Assembly: GCF_014805685.1 (NCBI RefSeq)
Contig: NC_060899.1
Coordinates: 8,170,290-8,234,289 of the forward strand
Source: Silurus meridionalis
Taxonomy: Eukaryota; Chordata; Actinopteri; Siluriformes; Siluridae
Direction of reading: 5' to 3'
DNA length: 64,000 bases
The position numbers and the translations under genes were made by a program. Positions 11,711-24,101 of this stretch are shown here, piece by piece. The notes beneath the pieces were generated by a model, which saw only the letters and a program-made list of their open reading frames with translations, was not told the DNA's origin and did not search any database. Each line of letters begins with the position of its first letter. Position 1 is the first letter of the stretch.

Positions 11711-12532
11711 AGAACAGCCCCAAATTCTTAGTTGAAAGGTTTGGAAAAGTTTTAAGGATGTAAAATTAGGAAACCAAGAATCCAAAGTGAAGATAGCAGC
11801 TGTTAATAAAATTGTAAAATACTTTTTGAGGGGCTGGGAGTTTCAGGTTAAAACAGTAGGGCTTGGCAGATCTCCTTTTGTGTTAAGGGTCTGTGTGTTT
11901 GTGTGAGAGAAAGGCTGAGAGACAGAGATGGGTGTGAGCGCCCAATGATGATGACTACAATAATGAAATAATGATCGGCCTGTGTCATTATATCTCAAAA
12001 GTCCATAGCGGTTTCTCAGCTTTGTGATACTGATACTGTGATAATAATGTGGATGTTTGGTGTTTCACCTGATAATATAATTTCTTCAAATATTTTTCTG
12101 ACTTTTTAAAATAGATGACAAATCATCTAGAGTAGCTGTGAACACCAAGTCAGTACCATGTTTGAAATATGAGCTATGCACACAGGTGGGTCCGAGAAGG
12201 CTTCTATGGACTGTCCTTTAGTGGTTTTCATCACAAGACCACAATGCAGAGATGTTGGCTGCTCTTTGTTTGTGTGTGTAATTGGGGATGCCAATTGGTT
12301 ACAGCTCAGTTTCATGTGTAGGGAGATTTGAATGTATTTTTTTTAAAGACTTTGTGTTTGTGTAGACTCTAAAAAAAAAGTGTGAACAAGTGAGAGAAAT
12401 GACCGGAGGAAAAAAAAAAAGTGCGACAGATTTTGAAAGCGAGAGAAGCCCAGCCCAGGCAGGAAACGGTCACGTTGAAGTTGACACCCATGACTCTGTG
12501 GATACTAATAATAGCTTCATAATGTATCTCAT
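11711..12532. other. Intron 1, unique stretch
   Basis: No transposon or exon recognised. It contains an A-run near 12408 and ends in the TTTA/TC simple repeats. Confidence 0.5.
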
Positions 12533-12576
12533 GTATTTATTTATTTATTTATTTATTTATTTATTTTTTGTCCCAG

Positions 12577-12613
<37 letters not shown>

Positions 12614-12614
12614 T
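12533..12614 (+). repeat. Compound (TTTA)n and (TC)n microsatellite
   Basis: TTTA repeats from about 12533 to 12567 are followed, after a short spacer, by TC repeats at 12577-12614 with one TTT interruption. Confidence 0.95.
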
Positions 12615-12808
12615 TACACATTTTTCTATTAGTGTTGTTTAGTGAAATTAATCTTAATATCGTGTGTTGATGTATAAAACGCATATGAAAGAAAATGCAT
12701 TAGAAGCTTTAGAATAGAGAGAGAAAAGAGACTTCAGTATATGAAGCCTCATGGGTGGTAAAAGCAATATACTATACATTTATTCTACTGTATGCAGGAC
12801 AGAAAAGA

Positions 12809-12811
<3 letters not shown>

Positions 12812-12869
<58 letters not shown>
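12812..12869 (+). repeat. (GT)n microsatellite
   Basis: Uninterrupted GT dinucleotides over 58 bp. Confidence 0.98.
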
Positions 12870-12871
<2 letters not shown>

Positions 12872-15296
12872 GTTACACACAATGTTATCAACTGGCTGAC
12901 TTCAGGCCATATGGAGACCCAACACGGTATTTTAGCAGTGCAAACCAAATGATTGAAAGTGTAGCATAGTTGTCGAACATTGTTGTTCTAGAACCAAATA
13001 ATGTAAAACGTTATCACTCAGCTTCTGTTACAGATCCTCTATTGCGTTTTATCTATTCACATGTATGCATGTGAATTATTTAGCTAAAGGCAGCTCATCA
13101 GTTCAGATAATAGACGAAGGGCTGGTTAGAAATAGTTTTCTTATACCTTTTGTGTTTTATTTTTTATTTTTATTTTTTTTAATTCTTTGGTCCGATAAGA
13201 AAACTGGTATCTTGAAACCCTGACATAAACATATATCACTTAATCATTCTGCCTTAAATCTCAAGACTTCGGAGTCCATAGTGCTCTGAAAATGTGGTAA
13301 TGGGAAGCACCACAACACAAAAAACAAAGTAATCAAAAACTACTCATTAGGCTTTATGAATAGTGTTATTCAATCGGTATAAAATGCAAGTTTATTGTTC
13401 AAAACTTTTTTGTAAATATGTAATTTTATGTAACTGAACCTTTTTACATTTGTTAACTCATGCTAATGCTTAACTAGCTTATTAGCTAATGTACCTCAAT
13501 AACCTCTCACACACCAAAAAAATACTGCAATTCGGTAAACTGGTAAACGATCCTTAAATAACATGCTTGGTGAGAGTGTCAGGTGGTGTGTGTGTGTGTG
13601 TGTGTGTTTGTGTGTTTTTTTTTTTGGGGGGGGGTGGTCATCTGGTCTGGTTGTAGTAGAAGTCTTTATCCCCCATGTCTAAGGCTCCTTGTGTCTATTG
13701 TGTTGGTGGATGTAGTTTTTTTTTTTTTGCATGGATATTTGGTTGTGTTGTTGGATAGCATTAACTTTCAACAACACCTTGTCAACTGTATCGTTCCACA
13801 TTTTACGATATTCTGAAAGACATATTAAGACATTGAAATGTAATTTTCTCTTTTCCCTTTTTTCACTTAAGGTGAAATACCTGTTTACCTGCATATACCC
13901 CCACCCCCAAAGTCGTTTGCACAAAGGTGTTACGCAGGCTCGAATATCAAACTCGCACGCACGCACGCGCACACACCACACCACACCACACCACAAGTCT
14001 AAGGGCAGCTGTTTGGGAAGTAAATGTTTGTCAATTTAATTGTATTGAATTAATCAATTCTAAAATCAACATAAAGATTGTAACTTATATCAAATCTGTA
14101 TAATTTTGTAAACTAAGTATAATTTGTCACTAACTCATCATTCAAGCATTATTGACCTTAGACTTCTATTATTAGCAGATTTGAGTAAACAAAGAAACGT
14201 TATCAGGAAAATAAAGTTGGGACCGACAGAAGTGTGTGAATCAGAGACACTAAAGCATACGTTAATCAGAATAAATAGCTGTAACATACTGAGGTAAAAA
14301 AAAAAAAAGGCAAACAAAAGAAATTCCATAACCAGTATGCTGGAGGATGGACGGTATTCTAAACCAAAATCAAATTACATAATAAGTAAGCAGGCAATAA
14401 ACCACACAGTAAAGTACTATACATTTCAGCATGAGAATGTAAATACAGAGGAACAGGTAAAGAATGAGAAGCATGTTTTTTTTGTTTTGTGTTTTTTTTT
14501 AGTTTAGCTTAGTGTTTTACTGAAACTTTGAGGAAGTTTCAGCTTTTAGGTGGTAAACTGCTGAACACCCTACCACTTCCTTTATACAAATCTAAAAGAC
14601 CCCCACAAAAAGCATTTAAGCAGGAATATAGGCTCTGAAGAAGGTCAGCAGTCCACTGAGCCTCAAGACTATGGATGACGTTAAAGGTAATTATAAGAAT
14701 TTTGTATTCAATACATGCAAAAAAAAAAGACAGAAAACTAGTGCAGCTTATGTAGAACGGATGTAATGTAAGTTGATTTGTATTGCTATGAATAAGGATT
14801 CTGGGTGTGTTTGTAATTTATCAAGGTTTTTATTGAGAAAATAAATAAATGGTTTAGCAGTCAAGATTGGAATTTGTGAAGGCGTGAATTAGTGTTTGTG
14901 TCTTTGCTGTTGAGGAAAGGGTGTAGTCTTAACAACACAGCAAAGCTGCAGGAAGGCAGTCTTGGTAAGTTAATGAGAATAAAAAATGAGCGATGAGCCA
15001 AAATTCTGGCAAGATTACAGGGGTGTAGCAACACAAGATTTAAATTTAATATGGTGGTGTCACGATGCAATATATTTTCGATACAAGAATAATAGGCATT
15101 TTCTGAATGCGTCTTAGTATTCTATTTTTAGTTGATCAAAACATTTATCATGAAAAAAAGATGAAACCATGAAAAAATATATAAAATTTTAAATAAACCT
15201 ATGAAACATAATGGCAATGCTTGCATGATCTAGTCAGACCATTAGCAGCATAAAATAAAACGTCTGATTTTTGGTTTCTGCTGGTATATAACAGAA
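12870..15296. other. Intron 1, mostly unique
   Basis: Contains a short GT run at 13586-13610 followed by a T-run and a G-run, and a CCACA pentamer array at about 13973-13995 preceded by an ACGC run. No exon or transposon recognised. Confidence 0.5.
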
Positions 15297-16391
15297 TTAA
15301 ATTCAATTATTTTTTTATTTGTATAGCCCTTTTAACAATAAACATTGTCTCAAAGCAGCTTTACACAGATAATGTGGTGATTAAAATTGAATATGTTCTT
15401 TATAAGTAAGTTTGTCCCTGATAAGCGTGCTGGTGGCGACTGTGGCAAGGAAAAACTCCCTGAGATGGCATAAGGAAGAAACCTTAAGTGTTACCAGACT
15501 CAAGAGGGAACCTATTCTCATCTGGGTTGCACCGAATGTCTACTTGTAGCAGAAATACGATGTTGCGGGGTACAGTGATAGTGATCAGAAGTAAAGAGTA
15601 GTCCTGAGTCAATGTAGCAGTCTGTTGACATTAACTACAGTCCAATCCATCCTTAAAGCTTCTGTTCTTACTCTGGAATTTAATAGAACCACCCAAGGTG
15701 TTGAGAAACCGTCCCAAGCTGCACAGAGTGGCCTCCAATCGAAGAAAACACTATACAGAGGAAGGCCTGAACGAAGTGGGAAGATCCACAGAGGCGAGAG
15801 GGGCAGGAACAGTGGTCACTGGAACCTCAGGAGGGGGGGAGGGAAAGAGAGAGAGAGAGAGAGAGAGAGAATTATTTGTCTTTGTTGTTGTATGAAAGTT
15901 AATGTAACGGTGCAGTTTGGACTCCGGCAAGACTCGCTATGGCAGCATAGCTAAAAGGGAGAACCAGAAGGTAACACAGACATGAGGGATCTCTGAGATA
16001 AAAGATGACCCACCACACCACCGTCAACAAACCTGAGTGAACGTGTGAAAGTGAGGGGATGACAGCATACAAATATCCCATTTCAACCAACACTCTATAT
16101 CCATGCTCCCTCCAGATCTACTCCTTTACCTAAGAAAAAAAATCTACTGATAAAACACTTGCCTAATAAATACGTTTTTAACCTCGACTTGAACACTGAG
16201 ACTGTGTCTGAGTCCCGAACACTGATTGGAAGGTTGTTCCATAACTGTGGGGCTTTATAAGAGAAAGATCTGCCCCCTGCTGTAGTCTTCATTATTTGAG
16301 GTACCAACAAATAGAATGCACCTTTTGATCTAAGTAGGTGTGGAGGATCATACTGGTACAGATGTTCACTCAGAATCAATTGGCTACCCAA
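15297..16391 (-). mobile_element. 5'-truncated L2/CR1-like LINE, minus orientation
   Basis: Minus-strand frame 16391-16095 carries the conserved end of a LINE reverse-transcriptase protein, with GGRSFSYKAPQLWNNLP, then SVFKSRLKTYL. This W-N-x-L-P...F-K..LK.YL pattern is typical of L2/CR1-clade ORF2 C-termini. Downstream on the same strand lies a 3' UTR, and the element ends at a GGGCTATACAAATAAAAAAA-like tail with a TTGAATTTAATT terminus (about 15297-15330 on the + strand). A (GA)n run at 15846-15870 sits within the 3' UTR. The 5' part of the reverse transcriptase and the endonuclease are absent, as expected for 5' truncation. Confidence 0.8.
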
Positions 16392-16528
16392 AGTACTTTT
16401 GTTTTGTAATTAAGTTGTTTTTTTCTTTTGCAAAACAATCACCTTATGCTGCCACCTCATTTCTCGTACTTGAACAAATCTAGACTGGACTACTGTATAC
16501 TGTCATCTTAGTCTCTCGCTCGCTTGCT

Positions 16529-16563
<35 letters not shown>

Positions 16564-16568
16564 ACGCG
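16529..16568 (+). repeat. (CA)n microsatellite with CG interruptions
   Basis: CA dinucleotides grading into CGCACG repeats before GCGCTTTGG. Confidence 0.95.
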
Positions 16569-17389
16569 CTTTGGCGCCCCTCTGCTGGTTGAGCAGCTGT
16601 AGATTAGATGGACTGGCAGTAATTGTGTTACTGGGACTTCTGTGTTTCAGAGAGCGAGAGGGAGAGAGAAAAAGTACAATAAGAGAGAAAAAGTACAATA
16701 AGAATAAGAGGAAAAGCAGAATGTGTTATTCAGCATCAAGCAGTAACATTCAGTAACACAGCGTTAAATAAAAAAAAATCCAATTAGTAGGGTTGTTTTA
16801 ATGCAAAGGTGGGCTCGGAGAGCACGGACAATTCCACAGCTGTCAATTTTCCATCATATGTGAAGAGCGGTTGAAAGTGTGTTTCTTCACCTCAGAGTTA
16901 GAGAGGGGTTGCGTAAAGAGTGAGAACACCATCATTGTAGAACATAATTATAAAAGAAAACAGGATATGGCTAAAAAATGACTGATTTATTCATGAAATT
17001 TAACTGTGAGATAATAATTTTTGTAATTCTTCAAATGAATGCATGGTAACAGTGCAATTGTGTTGTGGACTGTCAAAATCTTTGGCGCAGATGTTCATTG
17101 GCTTCTTCATGGTTAAAATACATTTTTGATTCCTGAGTATTGTAAAACAAAGAATTGAGGTCAAGATATAATGTTAAATTACTCAATTCAAGATTGAACA
17201 CTTTCTAGGTCGCGATCAAATAGTAACACGTAATTTCTGACCTTCTAGGAACTAGGAAAAAAAATCCTACTAAAGGACTCAAACAACTAAACAAGCAAAG
17301 TCAAATTTAAACATGACCACAATAAAAGTAGTTTCTCTTTCCTTTTTAAATGTATTAGCTTTAGGTAAATCAACATACAGACACATTTG

Positions 17390-17600
17390 CTTGTTAGATT
17401 TATTATATTCTATTAAATTTTATTTTCTTATGCTTAACAGTAGACATTGCCCCAAAGCAGCTTTACAGAAATTGTTTATGAAAATAAGTTCATTACCGAA
17501 TATCTTAGTTTATCTTTACTTAGCGAGCCAATGGAAATGGTGGTGAGGAAAAACTCCCTGAGAAGAAAGAAGAAACAACCAGTCTCAAACAAGAACCCAC
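17390..17600 (-). mobile_element. L2-like LINE 3' UTR fragment, minus orientation
   Basis: A diverged second copy of the 3' UTR seen at 15300-15520. Both share an AGACATTG-type block followed by CAAAGCAGCTTTACA, and the GGAAAAACTCCCTGAGA motif (near 15449 and 17547). Orientation is the same as the larger copy. It abuts a Tc1-derived fragment at about 17600, with no visible target duplication. Confidence 0.7.
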
Positions 17601-18030
17601 GTTTTCCAGCCATATGTGGTTCTGCCCAAAACTGTTACCACAAATTTGGAGGCACACTATTATACATCATATCTTTGGATGTGGTAGCATTCAATTTACC
17701 CATCACTTGACCTGTGCTATTCAAACTTGTTCCAGCATGGCAATGTCTCTGTGCACAAAGCCAGATCTATGAAGACATGGCTTACAGATGTTGGTGTCAG
17801 TGCTCTCAAGTGATCTGCTATAGAGCTCTTACCTCAAACCTACTCACCAACTTTGAGATTAATTGGAACTCAATATCAGTATCTGACTTTACTAACACCC
17901 TTGTATCTTGTATATTTACAAGCTCACTCTAAATTTTAGTGGAATTTCTTCCCAGAAGAGTGACGGTTACTGTAATAGCAGATAGGAACTAATGTGGAAT
18001 TGGATGTTCAAAAGCACATACAAGTTATTC
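17600..18030 (+). mobile_element. Decayed Tc1-derived repeat
   Basis: Matches the family at 42995-43440: TTGTTCCAGCATGGCAATG, then GTGCACAAAGCCAGATCTAT, and near the end TTTTAGTGGAATTTCTTCCC and AGAAGAGTGACGG. In frame, the first part corresponds to FQH.N...CTKP of a Tc1 DDE transposase, but stops interrupt it. The 5' terminus is missing, replaced by the LINE fragment. Confidence 0.7.
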
Positions 18031-20451
18031 TTCAGGCACTGGCTGATAACATACCTTTTAATACATAAACATTTTTTTAAATATTTTAAAACAGAATGCA
18101 AAAAAAAACTTTAACTAGTAGACTTCATTGAGTATATGTTATGTAACAGGTGAGTGTCCGAGCTTTTAATAATAAGGTAATACAGTGCTAATCAGAGGTG
18201 CTGTGATCCCACCATCCTTGATATTTAATGTCAACACAGAGAGAGCGAGAGAGACTTGGTGACAGGCCAAAATGGATTTGTTTCATTAGTCAGCATTTGA
18301 GAAGAGAAATAAAAAGGCTGCGTGTGTCCCCCCAAACTGGCACCAGATGAGCTCTATTAGTCTTGTGTGCGATTTATTTGAGCACTGAAAGCCTCCTGCA
18401 AGAAAATAAAGGCTCATTCAGGACCAAACATAATACAAGGACACATTAATATTATTAATTATAAAAATGTTTTGACTATGAGTACATTTTCACTTTTGCA
18501 CTATTAAATGGCTTTAGTTTCATGACAATTACTAGACAGGGATTACTGCAACAAAACTTCTCAATGAACTGAGACATTAACGCAACTTTGCTTTGAAACC
18601 CAATGCATTATTTCTTTTTGTGTTGTTCTGTTCTTTTTGCTATCTGAATATGTATTTTAGTGTTTATATATCAAGAAAAGTAAATTGCCATACTATATTG
18701 TTCTCATGTAACCAATATGTTAAAGCAAGATGAATATTAATAGACAGGGATGTAAGAGAAGAATAATTGCATGCAATAATAATAATTGCAGAATAATTGT
18801 TTGTTTTTGTTAAAAAAGTATTTCTTTTTACCATCTGGACTGCAACATCTGGCTATATGTAGTGTGTTTCTTTTCACCATTATTATATATCATACAGAAC
18901 GCTTTGTGATCGAGTTGTCCTGTTTAATCCCATGATATTCTATAATATTGGTAAAAATGGTATTTGGTCTGATGCAGAGGGATAGAAAGGCTCTGTACTG
19001 TAGTGGTTGCCATGGCACTGTTTTTATATTCTTTTTAGATTTCTTTTTGTAAAATATATAAAAAATTAATATAAATATTATATTTTTTCTTTCTAACTGT
19101 TATACTGTAAGGGAAATGTAAACAAAATGTAACACCTCTAAAACAGGTATAAAATATATGCAAATGAATGCATTTTTCTAAGCATAAACGAAACACAACT
19201 AAGCAGCTAAAAGTAAAAGGAATTTGTGTGTGACTTGTGCTTAGATTTAAATATATGTTAAAAAAAACACAAATTTGGATTTTCTGCCAGTTAAAGGGGA
19301 GCCACATCAGGTTCCACATCCAAATTAAATAAAAACTGATTAGATTTATTTTTTCTAATCAGGTAGTCTTCAGCTTTAGTGATCCTGATAGCCGTAGCCC
19401 AGGGGTGTCTAGTCTTTTCCACAACGGCTGGTGTTCCACAAACAACGGTTTCCACAAGTTTTCATTCCAACCAAGGGTCACACCTGATGGTCCATTAAAA
19501 ATGAAGATCTAAACAGGTGGAGTCTGGTGGGGCTTAGTTGGAATGGAGTTCTTGTATCCTTCCTGGCAGATCACGCCGATCTTAAACCAAACTCAACCCA
19601 AATTTTCACTCTTATCTCTTATCTTTCGCACCATTCTGCGTAAACTATGGGGACTTGTTAATTCAGAAATACTCAAACCAGCCTATCTGGTAACAAAAGC
19701 AAGGTTAATACGCTGTATTGACGAGTGATCCATAAACGAAGCAAGTAAATTGTGTATTGAGGTCTGTAAAACTGGCCTTTTGTTTTAAGAGTTGACTGTA
19801 GAGGCTCCTTGTACGTTTGTTCTGCGGTGCATTTTTTTTTCCTGCTCTTGATGTTGCCCATGTTCCAACCTGAGCCTGCCGACTCGCACATACACCCCCG
19901 CTATACCGTGGCCACGCTCGCTGGCCTGTGTGCAGAGCGGATGGTGCCGCTGTCTTCCCCTCACTCCTACAGTTGCCATGGTGAGCAGGGTCTGTGGCAC
20001 GGCTGCTCCTTTGGAGAAGAAATTAACAGTACTTTAATTGGCTCAAGGCTCACAGTGTGCATTATCTTCCTGTCATACGCCGCAGTAACTCCCTGTTCTC
20101 CACATATGCACTGCAGTGCTCCTGTGTGTGGGACAGCAATCACTTGGAGGGTGCTGTAGTTTGTGTGCACTCTTGGTTTGGAGTAGGCTACAGCTTGAAG
20201 TCTTTTACACATAAAGAGACACAGACTACAACTGCATGCACCATGCCATCACAAAATATTAATTGACTGATTGTAGGACTCCTCTGCCAAATATTCTATA
20301 TATCCAAGTCTTCTATATATCTGCTATAGATATATAGCTATTATAGTGATTCATAGTTTCAATAGATCTTAGCACTGAGCTAAGCTTGACTCATCTATAC
20401 ATTCTCTTTTTTTGGATTTTGGATTAGCCATTCTTAACTTACCTCATCAGG
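18031..20451. other. Intron 1, mostly unique
   Basis: The 19390-19560 stretch (CAGGGGTGTCTAG..., GGTCACACCTGATGG) looks like an interspersed-repeat remnant of unclear class. The 19840-20170 block is CpG-richer than its surroundings. Near-consensus RFX X-box sequences occur at 19005-19017 (GGTTGCCATGGCA) and 19972-19981. No exon is supported. Confidence 0.45.
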
Positions 20452-21257
20452 TACAGTATCTCACAAAAGTGAGTACACCCCTCACATTTCAGCAACTATT
20501 TTAGTATATCTTTTCAAGGGACAATACTATAGAAATGAAACTTGGATATATATTAGTCAATGTGCAGCTTGTATAGCAGTATAGATTTACTGTCCTCAAA
20601 ATAGCTGTCAACAAAAGTGAATACACCCTAAGTGATGATAGCTGTAGTTTGATTAAACATGCAAAGCCACATGTCCTTTTCATCATATTCATTTGTTTGT
20701 CTTCTTGACAGGACCAAACAAATTTGTGTATCTTGTATTAAAGCAGTAAAAATTTGGTGCTTTAAATACAATTGAGTACCACTGGATGTTCAACATGGAA
20801 CCTCATGGCAAAGAACTCTGAGGATTAGAGAATTATAATTGTTGCGCTTCACAAAGATGGCCTAAGCGAAGATCAGTAACACCCTAAAACTGAGTTACAG
20901 TACAGTGGCCAAGGTCATACAGAGGTTTTACAAGACGGGTTTCACTCACAGCCGGCCTCTCAAGATCTTACGGTCAAGCATGGTGGTGGTGTTGGTAGCC
21001 TCATAGTCTGGGGCTGCATGAGTGCTTATTCATTGAGGGGAAACATGGATTCCAATGTGAACTGTGACATTCTGAAGCACAACATAATGCCCTCTCTTTA
21101 AAAACTTGTCAGTTTTCCAACATAACAACCCCAAACACGCCACCAAGATGACGACTACCTTGATTAGGGTGAAAGTGATTGAGTGACCAAGTATGTCTCC
21201 AAGCCTGAACCCTAGTTAGCACCTGTAGGGTATCCTCAAGTGGAAGGATACTATTAT
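20452..21257 (+). mobile_element. Decayed Tc1/mariner transposon, 3'-truncated
   Basis: Begins at a TA with the terminal sequence CAGTATCTCACAAAAGTGAG and a TACACCC motif, a known style of fish Tc1 terminus. The broken transposase frame shows IVALHKDGLS (about 20839), then VKHGGGVGSL and VWGCMSA (about 20970-21020), and remnants of FQHNNPKHA...LNP near 21115-21220. Stops and frameshifts are numerous and the right TIR is not found, so it is dead. Confidence 0.85.
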
Positions 21258-21604
21258 TACCTAGCAGTTATTGACAATTGATGGTGGATATAATTCTTTT
21301 TTTTATTTGAAGTGCTTGTGATGTGAAGAAATGTACATTTTTAACAAATTACATTTTGGAAAAATCATTTGGACATAAAATGAGTTATTGATGAGCTGAA
21401 ATTGATCAGGCTAGAACCAAATATGTTCATTGCATAGGAGAAGACACATGTAAGTTGAAGTCATATGGTGTTCTGAATACTATTCACAACCCTGCTGAGA
21501 TACTAAGAACCCTGGGTAATTATCGTGAGGGGGGGAAGATTTTATTTGTTTGTTTTAATTGTATTTGTTGATTTATTTATTTAACATTATTTAAGATATG
21601 TTAA

Positions 21605-22710
21605 ACAGTGGATATAAAAAGTCTATGCAATCCTGTTAAAATTCATATTACTTACATGAAGAAAAATGCGCCCTTATTTAGTAGAGCATGTTAATGTTCA
21701 AAAGTATTATCATTCACCTGACATATTAACAAAGTGATTCTAATTAATCCCAACTGAAGATCAGCTGTTTCTATAGAATTTTCTTGACCGTTCATTGATT
21801 TTATCCAATTGCTTTTGCCATGATACACAAAATATAGAACATAATTGTCTGTGTCTTAATTGTCAAAAAGAATCAGCTAGGAAAGGGTTACAAAAACATT
21901 TCCAAGCCATTAGATGGTCTATGAAACACCATGAAGGCCATCATCAACAAGGAACCCAGGGCACCACAGTGACATTATCAAGAACAGGACGTCCCTGAAA
22001 AGGCCAATATGAGTCTTATCAGTGAGGTTGCCAAGAGATCTACAGCAACATTAATGCAGTTGGTCACTCCATGTACATGACAATAATATCTTGTATTCTT
22101 CTTCTGTGTCTGGGAAATGGGGTTGGGTGGCTATCTAGAAGCCCTTTCTTATGATAAACAACATGCATGCAAAATCTTGCTGTAATGGGTTATGGTCTGA
22201 TGGGGCCACGTTAGAAAATATGTTTGGCTTAAAAACAAGACTGCTTGTCGTTGACAAAACATTGTATCCCGGGTGAAGCATGGTAGTGGCAGCATCATGC
22301 TATGGGGGTCTAGTCTGGTACTGTTAGAGGGAATTATGGGTAGCTGCATAATCTTTGTTGGCACGAAAGCTGCAGGCCTCTATTAAACAGTTGAAATGGT
22401 AAAAGACTCTTAACACAATAACAACCAAAGGCACAGATCCAAGTGAACAGAAAATGGCCTCAGAAGATGATCAATGTTTGGGAATCACCCAGTAGCAGCC
22501 CAAATCTAAATTGAATCAAATGTTTTTTTTCAAATTATTATTTTTTGCATTAAATGTATTTTTGGACAAATTAATTACAGGTAAACAATTTTTTTCTCTC
22601 ATTTTGTTAGCAGTCATATTATATTAAAGGTGGGGAAAAAGATAGTCATGATTGATAAAACTAATTTTTTTTTCTGTCAAAAAGTCTGCAATATTGAAAG
22701 GGGTGTGCAG
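21605..22710 (+). mobile_element. Decayed Tc1/mariner transposon of a second family
   Basis: Left terminus ACAGTGGATATAAAAAGTCT; the right end near 22676-22710 retains AAAAGTCTGCA and AAGGGGTGTGCAG, the partly eroded inverted counterpart. Transposase remnants include HHSDIIKNRT (about 21965, the helix-turn-helix region) and VKHGSGSIMLWG (about 22275), the motif upstream of the second catalytic Asp. The reading frame is broken throughout. Confidence 0.85.
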
Positions 22711-22881
22711 CTTGTCTGGCATGGTCATTGCCTGCCTGAGTTTCAGAGAGGCCATTGATCTCAATGTATAGAACTATAGATTTGTAGCTATGTACTGTTA
22801 GCGGAAAAAGAATTCTGAATCAGAAGTGCCATTTGCAGGTTGTTTCTCCTTTGGGGCAACTCTTAAAGGTTCTGTGTTGAG

Positions 22882-22903
22882 ATATATATATATATATATA
22901 TAT
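22882..22903 (+). repeat. (AT)n microsatellite
   Basis: Eleven AT units in intron 1. Confidence 0.95.
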
Positions 22904-24000
22904 TAGTGTGTATGTCACCAAGTAACGACTTTTTCTCAGGACCTGTGGGAGCATGTGGGCAAATCTTTCTCTTCATCTTTATGTAGGATGCAGATTTCTA
23001 GTTCAGCTTAGTACAGACATCTTTCATATAAAAGATTTTTAATAAAATCTAAGAAATTAAATGACCAATCTCTGTTTGTCTCTGGGATTCTGATCTTTTA
23101 ATGTGATTGAGGACCTGGTTTTGAATTTCCCATTGATTGTGTGTCTGCAATGAGCGAACGCATATTTGCAAGTGTGTGTGGGTTGGTTTGTTTCTCATAG
23201 CAGTCATGGTCTTGAATGTTTGAAGGGCTTTTGTGGCCCACTGCACTTCTCTGCCATGTTTCCATCACTTCTTTCAGAGAGAGGTGAGGCTGCTGCTGCT
23301 GCTACTGCACTAACCTGACCTGTCTCCTAGCAACAAGGCTGTTTGGGCCGGGACAGAGGAGTGGAAGCTGAGAGAGAGAGCACCGAGACGAAGAGTATGA
23401 AAGGAAAGGAAAGGCTGCAATTATTCTGTGCCATTGGACAGAGCAGAGGCCTGGAGGTGGAGAGCAGGACTGGAGGGAGGAAGAGAAAAGAGTGGGGGAG
23501 GTAGAGAAGGCAAGCTAAAGGGGTTATTTAGATACAAGCGGAGCAATGAATGCATGACTGGCCGGCAAAGGGAGATGAATTCCGCTGGACTGTAACAGTC
23601 TTTTTCAACAGAAAACTACTGTTCCTCTTGCTTTGTCAATCCTTTAAATTATTTTGCAGCTACGCTTACTTCTTTTTTGTGAGATTTGCTAATCCAAGTG
23701 TGTGTTTGTGTGTAAAAGAGGAAAGGAGCAAGGTCAACTCTGAAGGGTGGCATTGTCGCCCATATTTTATTCATGCATACACCAAGTGCCATAACCTTGC
23801 CAGAATGCCATTCGCATACTGCCATGATTTTGTGGCACAATAGAAATGCTAATTGGAAGCGAGTGTGTTGGTGTGTCTGGCACATGGCAGGACAGCCTGG
23901 CTTTGCCTTCTCTTGGGTGCACTGACTTTGACCCCCATGTTGGCATTTTCGGGAGGGGTGTGGGGCAAATGTCCGATCTGCTCTGCCTGGAGGTGTAGCC

Positions 24001-24003
<3 letters not shown>
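22904..24003. other. Intron 1, unique with purine-rich tract
   Basis: A CTG/CTA trinucleotide run at 23290-23308 is followed by TCCTAGCAACA (23325-23335), which matches the RFX-type half site, and then a strongly purine-biased + strand from about 23341 to 23520. No exon is supported. Confidence 0.45.
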
Positions 24004-24061
<58 letters not shown>

Positions 24062-24101
24062 CGCGCACGTGCGTGTGTGCGTGCGCGCATGCATGTGTGT
24101 G
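24004..24101 (+). repeat. 98-bp alternating purine-pyrimidine tract
   Basis: A (TG)n run to 24057 continues without any break in alternation through CGTGCGCGCACGTGCGTGT and GCGCGCATGCATGTGTGTG to 24101. The GC-rich half makes it a strong Z-DNA candidate by sequence rule. Confidence 0.95.
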
